DNA of 37,911 nucleotides from Paulinella micropora (taxonomy: Eukaryota > Cercozoa > Imbricatea > Euglyphida). Below are positions 30,395 to 37,911 of this stretch, one piece after another. Positions within the stretch are counted from its first letter, which is position 1; the number at the start of each line of letters is the position of its first letter. The translations under genes were made by a program, and so were the position numbers. The notes under the pieces were generated by a model. That model made no database searches and was not told where the DNA came from. It saw nothing but the letters and a program-made list of their open reading frames with translations. The DNA lies in NCBI GenBank assembly GCA_009731375.1, contig BJOX01000129.1, positions 405,189 through 443,099 on the forward strand, in the 5' to 3' direction.

Positions 30395-30645
30395 AATACC
30401 ACCCAGTTCCATTTTAGTCCTCAAAAGGTACCTATCTATCTATCTATCTCCAATACCACCCAGATCCATATCAGTCCTCAAAAGGTACCTATCTATCTAT
30501 CTATCTATCTATACCACCCAGATTCATATTAGTCCTCAAAAGGTATCTATCTATCTATCTATCTATTATCTATCTATCTATCACCAATACCACCCAGATC
30601 CATATCAGTCCTCAAAAGGTATCTATCTATCTATCTATCTATCTA

Positions 30646-30650
<5 letters not shown>
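30214..30650. repeat. (CTAT)n array with five exon-tail copies
   Basis: Copies of CACCCAGATCCATATCAGTC plus CTCAAAAG before GTATCT or GTACCT end at 30289, 30427, 30485, 30542 and 30618. Each has CACCCAG in front of 21 bases (IHISPQK), so each could act as a 21-base in-frame microexon. Small substitutions distinguish the copies. Confidence 0.9.
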
Positions 30651-30690
<40 letters not shown>

Positions 30691-30896
30691 TTACATTCAT
30701 GTATGTATGTATGCATGTATGTATGTAATGTAAAGTAATGTAATGTAATGCAATGCAATGTAATGTAATGAAATGAAATGCAACGCAACGCAATTCAATG
30801 CAATGTAATGTAATGTATGTATTTATGTATGTATGTATGTATTTATGTATGTATATGTATGTATGTATATGTATGTATGTATATGTATGTATGTAG
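30651..30896. repeat. (CTGT)n, (ATGT)n, (AATGT)n
   Basis: Simple repeats. ATGT at the end forms the acceptor GTATGTAG. Confidence 0.9.
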
Positions 30897-30936
30897 GCTA
30901 ATCCACGTCTTGGGGAGAAGGCACCTAACAGACAAG
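30897..30936 (+). CDS. Exon (phase 0 to 1) with tail copies
   Basis: The acceptor TATGTATGTAG ends at 30896 and the donor GTTGAT starts at 30937. Phase 0 reads ANPRLGEKAPNRQ plus G. The G joins GC of the exon at 32376 as Gly. Donor strength is poor, but the boundary is supported by its place in the copy array. Confidence 0.65.
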
Positions 30937-31735
30937 GTTGATGTGCATACATACTACATACATACATACATACATACATACATACTTTGGGGCCAAGGCA
31001 CCTAACAGGCAAGGTTGATGTACATACATACATACATACATACTTTGGAGCGAAGTCACCTAACAGGACAGGTTGTTGTACATACATACATACCTACATA
31101 CATACATACATACTTTGGAGCGAAGTCACCTAACAGGACAGGTTGTTGTACATACATACATACCTACATACATACATATGTACATATACAGACAGACATA
31201 CATCCATACATACACACACACATACATACATACATACATACATACATACATACTTTGGGGCGAAGGCACCTAACAGGACAGGTTGTTGTATACCTACATA
31301 CATACATATGTACATATACAGACAGACATACATCCATACATACACATACACACATACATACATACATACATCATACATACATACATACTTTGGGGCGAAG
31401 GCACCTAACAGGGCAGGTTGTTGTACATGCATACATACCTACATACGTACATATGTACATATACAGACAGACGTAAAGACATACATACATACATACATAC
31501 TTTGGGGCCAAGGCACCTAACAGGACAGGTTGCTGTACATACATACATACCTACATACATACATATGTACATATACAGACAGACATAAAGACAGACATAC
31601 CTACATACATACCTACATACATACATACATACATACATACATACTTTGTAGCGAAGTCACCTAACAGGACAGGTTGTTGTACATACATACATACATAGAG
31701 ACAGACAGACAGACATGGTTCATGGACACGTTGTT
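30937..31735. repeat. (CATA)n array with seven exon-tail copies
   Basis: CTTTGGGGCGAAGGCACCTA plus ACAGGACAG before GTTGTTGTA recurs seven times (ends at about 31013, 31073, 31141, 31281, 31417, 31529 and 31673) at spacings of 60-145 bases. Some units share a second block (CATATGTACATATACAGACA), so larger units were duplicated too. Confidence 0.9.
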
Positions 31736-32137
31736 ATTGCTGTTGCTGTGGTGTTGTTTTTCTTGTTGGTGGTGGTGGTGGTGTGATTGCTGCTGCTGCT
31801 TCTGTTGGTGGTGTCATTGTCAGAGAGAGAGAGCGAGCGAGAGAGAGAGAGAGAGAGAGAGAGAGTACTCTTGCTACTGCTGCTATGCCACTTCGGTAGG
31901 TACTGTTTTTGTTGTTGCTGCTACTGTTTTTGTTGTTGCTGCTGCTGTGTTTGATGTTGCTGCTACTGTTTTTGATGTTGCTGCTGCTGTTCCTGATGTT
32001 GCTGCTGCTGTTTTTGATGTTGTTGTTGCTGCTGCTGTTTTTGATGTCGCTGCTGCTGTTTTTGATGTTGTTGTTGTTGTTGTTGCTGCTGCTGGCATGT
32101 CCACAGAGTTGTCTAGATCTCTCTCTCTCTCTCTCTA
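31736..32137. repeat. GTT/GCT trinucleotide array with about eight 24-33 base units
   Basis: TGTTTTTGATGTTGCTGCTG-like units recur at 31910-32090. In one frame it is an open VFDVAA repeat, in another LLLLFLM. No splice-compatible frame stands out, so I treat it as intronic. Confidence 0.75.
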
Positions 32138-32195
32138 GGCAAACCACTAGAGACCGCATCCATCGCAACAACAACACACACACACACACAAACAT

Positions 32196-32253
<58 letters not shown>

Positions 32254-32375
32254 GGCAAACCACTAGAGACCGTGTCCTCCATCGCAACAACAACACACAC
32301 ACACACACAACACACACACACACAACACACACACAAAAACAATTCTCTCTCTCTCTCTCTCCCTCTCTCTCTCAG
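32138..32375. repeat. (CT)n/(CA)n array with two head copies of the next exon
   Basis: Copies of the (CT)n acceptor plus GCAAACCACTAGAGACCG and ATCGCAACAACA at 32139-32172 and 32255-32290. The full exon is the third and 3'-most copy. The first copy keeps a functional-looking TAG; the second has CTCGG instead of an AG acceptor. Confidence 0.9.
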
Positions 32376-32424
32376 GCAAACCACTTGAGACCGCGTCCTC
32401 CATCGCAATTAAAAACATTATGAG
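32376..32424 (+). CDS. Exon (phase 1 to 2)
   Basis: The acceptor (CT)n then CAG ends at 32375 and the donor GTGATA starts at 32425. G plus GC makes Gly, then KPLETASSIAIKNIM plus AG. AG joins the A of the next exon as Arg. Confidence 0.75.
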
Positions 32425-32488
32425 GTGATATTCATTGATGTTCATGCATATGTGCATATGCAAACAAACAGAAACACACACATACTGG

Positions 32489-32549
<61 letters not shown>

Positions 32550-32597
32550 TCACCACCACGCACGCACGCACACACACACACACACACACACACCATC

Positions 32598-32681
<84 letters not shown>
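32425..32681. repeat. (CT)n, (CA)n, (TA)n
   Basis: Compound simple repeat running into the largest gap. Confidence 0.9.
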
Positions 32682-33267
32682 NNNNNNNNNNNNNNNNNNN
32701 NNNNNNNNNNNNNNNNNNNNNNNNNNNNNNNNNNNNNNNNNNNNNNNNNNNNNNNNNNNNNNNNNNNNNNNNNNNNNNNNNNNNNNNNNNNNNNNNNNNN
32801 NNNNNNNNNNNNNNNNNNNNNNNNNNNNNNNNNNNNNNNNNNNNNNNNNNNNNNNNNNNNNNNNNNNNNNNNNNNNNNNNNNNNNNNNNNNNNNNNNNNN
32901 NNNNNNNNNNNNNNNNNNNNNNNNNNNNNNNNNNNNNNNNNNNNNNNNNNNNNNNNNNNNNNNNNNNNNNNNNNNNNNNNNNNNNNNNNNNNNNNNNNNN
33001 NNNNNNNNNNNNNNNNNNNNNNNNNNNNNNNNNNNNNNNNNNNNNNNNNNNNNNNNNNNNNNNNNNNNNNNNNNNNNNNNNNNNNNNNNNNNNNNNNNNN
33101 NNNNNNNNNNNNNNNNNNNNNNNNNNNNNNNNNNNNNNNNNNNNNNNNNNNNNNNNNNNNNNNNNNNNNNNNNNNNNNNNNNNNNNNNNNNNNNNNNNNN
33201 NNNNNNNNNNNNNNNNNNNNNNNNNNNNNNNNNNNNNNNNNNNNNNNNNNNNNNNNNNNNNNNNNNN
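32682..33267. other. Assembly gap (586 N)
   Basis: The largest gap, followed by poly-C (33271-33321). Phase is compatible across it (exit 2, entry 2), so no exon need be missing, though one could be. Confidence 0.95.
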
Positions 33268-33280
33268 TTCCCCCCCCCCC

Positions 33281-33323
<43 letters not shown>

Positions 33324-33348
33324 TCTCTCTCACACACACTCTCTCCAG

Positions 33349-33430
33349 ATCTGACGAACAACCTACCCTCAGTGAGCAAGAGCTACAGGCCAGACACCTT
33401 CAAACACAACTGGAGGCAGAGGCCGCACAG
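33349..33430 (+). CDS. Coiled-coil exon (phase 2 to 0)
   Basis: The acceptor CACTCTCTCCAG ends at 33348. AG plus A makes Arg, then SDEQPTLSEQELQAR, HLQTQLEAEAAQ. Heptad-like spacing of Leu and Ala with charged residues suggests the start of a coiled coil. The 3' end is taken at CACAG, giving a GC-type donor (GCAATC). A tail copy (ACACAACTGGAGGCAGAGGC) is at 33470-33497 with GCAGGCGATT. The non-GT donor is the weak point. Confidence 0.65.
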
Positions 33431-33466
<36 letters not shown>

Positions 33467-33504
33467 GCAAACACAACTGGAGGCAGAGGCCGCGCAGGCG
33501 ATTG

Positions 33505-33576
<72 letters not shown>

Positions 33577-33811
33577 CTATATATATATATATATATACAT
33601 ATGTATATCATCCATCTATCTTATCTATCTATCTATCTATCTATCTATCTGTGTGTTGCTGCGCGACTGGACATATATACCATCTATCTACCTATCTATC
33701 TACCTATCTACCTAATATCTATCTATCTATCTTTCTATCTACCTACCTATCCATCCATTCATCTATCTATCTATCTACCTATCTATCTATCTGTTCCTGA
33801 ATCTGCAGCGG

Positions 33812-33858
<47 letters not shown>

Positions 33859-34124
33859 GAGGACATATACACAGACAACACATAGATCTAGCTGTCTGGT
33901 AGGTAGGTAGGTAGGTAGATAGGTAGGTAGGTAGACAGGTAGGTAGGTAGGTAGGTAGGTAGATAGGTAGGTAAGTAGGTAGGTAGGTAGATAGATAGGT
34001 AGGTAGGTAGATAGATAGGTAGGTAGGTAGATAGGTAGGTAGATAGATAGGTAGGTAGGTAGGTAGATAGGCAGGTAGGTAGGTAGATAGGCAGGTAGGT
34101 AGGTAGGTAGATAGATAGATAGAC

Positions 34125-34203
<79 letters not shown>

Positions 34204-34316
34204 GTCTGTCTATTCGCTGTTTAATGTGCGGCATGTATGTATGTATGTATATATGTATGTATATGTATGTATGTATATGTATACATGTATGTATATGTAT
34301 ACATGTATGTATTTAG
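33431..34316. repeat. (CT)n, (TA)n, (CTAT)n, (GATA)n, (ATGT)n intron
   Basis: CTAT at 33610-33792 and GATA at 33812-34200 are complementary, with GTTCCTGAATCTGCAGCG between them. That block is followed by GTAGAT and reads VPESAA in phase 0, so it may be an exon end, though no acceptor is visible before it. Confidence 0.85.
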
Positions 34317-34361
34317 GTAGCCTTCTTGAAAAAACGTCTAGAGGTCTCCGAGCTGGCGCTG
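34317..34361 (+). CDS. Coiled-coil exon (phase 0 to 0)
   Basis: The acceptor ATGTATTTAG ends at 34316 and the donor GTCTTC starts at 34362. Phase 0 reads VAFLKKRLEVSELAL, continuing the amphipathic helix from the exon at 33349. Four partial tail copies follow. Confidence 0.7.
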
Positions 34362-34975
34362 GTCTTCCTATCTACTTATCTATCTATCTATCTGTCTGTC
34401 TATCTATCTACCTACCTACCTACCTACCTATCTATCTATCTATTTCAGGCCGTAAGGGTAGCGTTGGGGCTGGGAGATAGGACCTATCTATCTATCTATC
34501 TATCTATCTGTCTGTCTGTCTACCTATCTACCTACCTACACCTCTGGAGGTCTCCGAGCTGGCGCTGGTCTTCCTATCTACTTATCCATCTATCTGTCTA
34601 CCTACCTACCTACCTATCTATCTATCTATCTATCTATCTACCTACCTACCTCTGGAGGTCGCCTATCTATCTATCTACCTACCTATCTATCTACCTACCT
34701 ATCTACCTATCTATCTGCCTATCTACCTACCTATCTATCTACCTACCTAGCTACCTACCTACCTACACCTCTGGAGGTCGCCTATCTATCTACCTATCTA
34801 TCTACCCATCTATCTATCTATCTATGTATCTACCTATCAATCTCCGAGCTGGCGCTGGTCTTCCTATCTATCTATCTACCTACCTACCTATCTATCTGTC
34901 TGTCTGTCTGTTTGTCTATCTATCTATCTATCTATCTATCTGTCTGTCTACCTACCTACCTACCTATCTACCTAC

Positions 34976-35015
<40 letters not shown>

Positions 35016-35045
35016 ATCTACCTACCGACCTATCCACCTATCTAG
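34362..35045. repeat. CTAT/CTAC array with exon-tail copies
   Basis: TCTGGAGGTCTCCGAGCTGG plus CGCTG before GTCTTC at about 34543; truncated CTCTGGAGGTCGCC at about 34651 and 34769; TCTCCGAGCTGGCGCTGGTC at about 34841. A separate block GGCCGTAAGGGTAGCG at 34448 is unexplained. Confidence 0.85.
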
Positions 35046-35090
35046 GAGATGGAGCGACGCAAAAGCCAGCCTTCGAGGACGACACTCTAA
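35046..35090 (+). CDS. Terminal exon with TAA stop
   Basis: The acceptor ACCTATCTAG ends at 35045. Phase 0 reads [14 protein letters not shown] followed by TAA. The basic tail ends the helix. RRKSQPS resembles a basophilic kinase or 14-3-3-type site, by analogy. No AATAAA is evident in the next few hundred bases, where repeat families D and C begin. Confidence 0.75.
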   Translation, partial: EMERRKSQPSRTTL

Positions 35091-35129
35091 TCTGATTTCT
35101 CTAAGCAAAAATTTAGCAAAAACTCAGGC

Positions 35130-35300
35130 CCTTTCTACACCACCCAGATTTCTGGGTTCTGGGTGTGAAAGTGGCACCACAGGCCAGGCTTTTTCAGGAA
35201 GCAAAAGTCCAGAAACTGGCCTCGGAAACCCGGAATTCTGGGTGGACAAACCCAGAAGGTGGCCCCAGAAACCCGGAACTCTGCGAGGTGTAAAGCAGAA
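35130..35300. mobile_element. Foldback repeat, family D, copy 2
   Basis: AAGTGGCACCACAGGCCAGG and CACCCAGATTTCTGGGTTCT match the copy at 20058-20300. The complement of CCAGAAACCCGGAACTCTG closes the foldback. It may contribute to the gene's 3' untranslated region. Confidence 0.6.
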
Positions 35301-35344
35301 GTCTAAACCATCTTGCGAGCAGACTCCTACTACTCCGCCTCGCA

Positions 35345-35500
35345 TAATAGTATATTCTGCGGACCAGCCACAAATTTGACGTGTTTTGCGGGCGAGCCGG
35401 GCCGGCGAGCCCGCGAAACACGTCAAATTTGGCGCACCGCATATGTAGTTTTTTATCGATAACATGACCACATTTTGTGGAGGTGACCGATAAATTAAGA
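35345..35500. mobile_element. Hairpin element, family C, copy 3
   Basis: The main stem AAATTTGACGTGTTTTGCGG pairs with CCGCGAAACACGTCAAATTT around a GC-rich loop. A second stem-loop, CCACATTTTGTGG flanked by ATCGATAAC and GACCGAT, lies at about 35450-35495. Confidence 0.8.
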
Positions 35501-36414
35501 TGTGCCATGAGTTGCTGATGCAGCGTGTTTTTGTGATGTCATGGGTCGGCGTTCTCCACCTATCCGAGCTACATGCATACATACATACACACACATATGC
35601 TATTGACGACATTTAAGTGGCACAAATCATATATCATATATTAATATTTACTGGGAAGATTCAATGGCGAGATCGGCCGGCGTTGAACTCAGTTTTGTTG
35701 CAGTCAATCTTTTAGAGACGACGATTCTGAATACATCGTTCAAAAGCTCTTGCACCCCACCCATAGATGGCATCACAAAAACAGGATAAGCATATGTTTG
35801 ACGAAAATTTCTCGTAAATTACGGGTGATGGGGATGGAACTTTTTAACTATATCAATCGTCCTGAGCTTTTCGAGTGATAGCTTCGGCGCTGTCATGTCA
35901 CTTGTATTGAGGCAAAACGATTGAAGTCACATCGTATCTATTGAGGTTGAAAGGCTTTCCCAGATGAACGTTCGCAGTGAGAGGTCAATAGAAGTGATAT
36001 GAACTCAATCGTTTGATCAGCGGCGTCGCCAGCTAAGTGGTAAAACAGCCCAACTTTTGGAAACATGGTTCTCAGTCAATATTTGAGATAGGACAATGCA
36101 CAGCACACTGTTAGAAAGCTCTTCCTGCTTTCTCGGTCAAGATTTGAGATCTGAGGGAAACTGCATAGCACACCGTTGGAAAGCTCCGAGGCTTGTCCTG
36201 AGTTTTCAAATAATGGCTTCAGCACTGTCATATCACTTCGATTGATGGAGAACGATGAGGCCAGAGTTGGCTACTTTGCCACTGCAATGTCCGCAGTAAC
36301 ACGGCGTCGCATTCGTAGTAATGGTATTATGTCCTGTCGAGGAAAATATATTGAGAAAGATAACGTTTAAAGTTGTTTGCGGAAAGATATTAATATAACG
36401 TCTAACCCTCGGAT
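35501..36414. repeat. Diverged foldback family H copies in otherwise unique DNA
   Basis: Segments near 35865-35935, 36029-36110 and 36195-36310 resemble the arms of the clearer element at 36415 (TATCACTTCGATTGATGGAG aligns with TATCACTTTGATTGATGCAG). Microsatellite density is low. No gene is supported. Confidence 0.5.
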
Positions 36415-36630
36415 GGTATTACTGTAGACATTCAAGTGGCAAAACATTCAAACGTTGACCTCATCTTTCTCAATCGATATTTGAGATACGGAAATGCAGT
36501 GCACACCGTTGGAAAGCTTTTGTCCTAAGCTTTCCAATGCTGGCTTCACATTTGTCGTATCACTTTGATTGATGCAGAACGATGAGATCAAAGTTGGATA
36601 GTTTGCCGCTTGAATGTCCACAGTAATATT
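36415..36630. mobile_element. Foldback MITE, family H
   Basis: The terminal inverted repeats run about 100 bases. The left begins GGTATTACTGTAGACATTCA; the complement of the right begins AATATTACTGTGGACATTCA. AGTGGCAAA, CTCATC and GTTGGAAAGC are shared inward. Open frames crossing it are by-products. Confidence 0.75.
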
Positions 36631-37775
36631 GTAAGTCATCCTAAAACTGGTCTATCAATAGAAATAGTGAAAGCAGTGTACCACTGGTAGTCAATCCAGG
36701 ATACAATTGTCTTTAGGTGAAGTGAGGCCCAGTCAGTGAAGGATGTGTCATATGTTAATCGAAGGTCCAGCGAGTGTTTTGGGAGATGCCGACAATAATT
36801 CAAGTTCCGCACTTGCAAATCATATTAATTACCAATAATATTTCCACATCATGGATCCTGCTAAATTAAATTTACTCAAAGACAGACTCAACCGTATTAA
36901 ACCTTACCAGTGTGCCTCACCCACCAGCCACCCTCTGTTGTTTTTTTGTTTTTGTTTTTTGTGTGTGTGTGTGTGCTCCTCTGAATGATTATTAATACAT
37001 GTGAAGAACGTGACTTGTTTTTCGAGTCGTATAGCTGAAAACTATTCTTAAAATCATTGCCTCCCAGCAGTCACTGTATTCATCAATAAGTATTAATATT
37101 ATAATAACGAGTAGTGTAGCCGGCCTCAGGCTGTAAACAACTAAACCTAACGTCAGTTAGTCTTGTGGACATCACCCCCCGAATTATCCGGTAAAAAACT
37201 TATTTATAGATTTCGTCTGGCCGGACACGTCTGAAATGCCAATTTGATCCTGGTCTTTTGGCGGCTTTTTGTCTTTGCGTCACTGAGCTAATATAACGCC
37301 GCTGAGACATCATTCTCTTTTTTGAGGACTGTGTTTGGTTATATTATCGACTTACTCTTCCATTGAGCTATCGTTGGGGATAGTAGATTTGGAGTCCATA
37401 GGTAAAGGCTGATTTCTTTTCTGATCTGTCGTACAGACATCAGATAAGCACAAATTTATTTTTCGCTGATCTGTCACACAGACATCAGACGAAAACAAAC
37501 ACTCCTCCTCATCCTCAAACAAAAAAACTTACAAACAAGCGATCAATTTGTCACAAGCTGGCATGACCTTTAGCCCTTGTGCACATTTGGCTTCTGTGTG
37601 CTCTTCTACAAGACACCAGACCACACCTACTCCACTCCCCGGAGTCTTACTGCTTGCATAAAGCCAAGTAGGACAAGTGCGAAACAAACATCAGACAAAC
37701 ACAAAGACAGAGGAAAAACGAGCAAAGCACTCCCACTCTCTGTTCTGAACCATTTTCGTTGCATTTTCTCTGCAG
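36631..37775. other. Non-coding stretch, probable intron or intergenic DNA
   Basis: Mostly unique AT-rich sequence with one (GT)n at 36960. A short motif, (A)CAGACATCAGA followed by CACAAA or similar, recurs near 37434, 37480, 37605 and 37688. The last 35 bases form a good branch and polypyrimidine region for the next exon. Confidence 0.5.
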
Positions 37776-37907
37776 AAACCAGATGAGATTACACTGGCAT
37801 CTCTCACACAAGAGCAAGACAAATATCGAAGCACTGTCCGACGACAGACTGACTTCTACAAAACAGCTCTTTTGACCAAACTATCGTTATCTCTGTGTAG
37901 GGCCTGA
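37776..37907 (+). CDS. Terminal or near-terminal exon of a neighbouring gene
   Basis: The strong acceptor CATTTTCTCTGCAG ends at 37775. Phase 0 is open for 43 codons and ends TGA: KPDEITLASLTQEQDKYRST, VRRQTDFYKTALLTKL, SLSLCRA. The charged, helical first part looks like real protein. Its phase, normal intron and distance past the stop at 35090 suggest a separate plus-strand gene. A donor at GTGTAG (37895) could also let it continue. Family not recognised. Confidence 0.65.
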   Translation, partial: KPDEITLASLTQEQDKYRSTVRRQTDFYKTALLTKLSLSLCRA

Positions 37908-37911
37908 CGCC

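Noticed and set aside
32682-33267. Hidden gene in the largest gap
   Set aside because: Nothing can be said from N bases; flanking exons are phase-compatible without one.
34447-34482. Exon after TATTTCAG reading AVRVALGLGD
   Set aside because: No GT donor follows before CTAT repeat, and GTAAGG three bases after the AG would be a better donor. Adding it would disturb a junction that already fits.

Overview
The window is nuclear DNA of a complex eukaryote. Coding sequence comes in short blocks bounded by GT-AG splice sites, and the rest is microsatellite, minisatellite and short foldback elements. Two copies of a tRNA-headed SINE with (ATT)n tails and several MITE-like families suggest an animal, most likely an invertebrate with a microsatellite-inflated genome. 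I cannot name the taxon. There is no bacterial, plasmid or CRISPR content. The many long low-complexity open frames (for example runs of LSIY, THTH, IIII or SLSL) are translations of simple repeats and are not annotated as genes.

Main reading: bases 1 to 35090 look like one very long plus-strand gene, or possibly two, made of about 38 short exons of 18 to 442 bases. The introns consist almost entirely of CTAT, CATA, CA, CT, ATT and CTAC repeats. The best support is reading-phase continuity. Exons at 2268, 3236, 4106, 8807, 10443 and 10852 join without a stop, and for most of them only one frame is open. They give a membrane-protein segment with a strong hydrophobic helix. Exons at 20015, 20892, 21064 and 21447 form a second phase-0 run. 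The last fourteen exons, from 25245 to 35090, join in phase throughout, giving about 521 residues: a Pro-rich disordered stretch, a Ser/Gln/Lys-rich repeat, a poly-Ser block, a short coiled coil and a TAA stop. I do not recognise the family. Exons between 11 and 20 kb are less certain and their frame is not settled.

The most unusual feature is that nearly every exon has partial copies of itself in the adjoining introns, interleaved with microsatellite. Copies on the donor side repeat only the exon's 3' end plus its 5' splice site. Copies on the acceptor side repeat only the 3' splice site plus the exon's start. Several copies carry both splice signals and would make in-frame microexons. Many splice sites are themselves microsatellite sequence (GTATGT, GTATCT, GTAGAT; TATGTAG, CTATCTAG).

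Layout: 0-1.6 kb, upstream exon, foldback MITE, 11-unit minisatellite, second MITE. 1.6-11.2 kb, the membrane-protein exons among large repeat arrays and two SINEs. 11.2-20 kb, poorly resolved exons, two dispersed repeat families, gaps. 20-25.2 kb, acidic and Ser/Pro-rich exons and several foldback elements. 25.2-35.1 kb, the C-terminal exon chain. 35.1-37.7 kb, foldback repeats and ordinary non-coding DNA. 37.8-37.9 kb, a clear exon that probably belongs to a neighbouring plus-strand gene. Fifteen N-runs, most next to improbable homopolymers, show the assembly is weak at several points.
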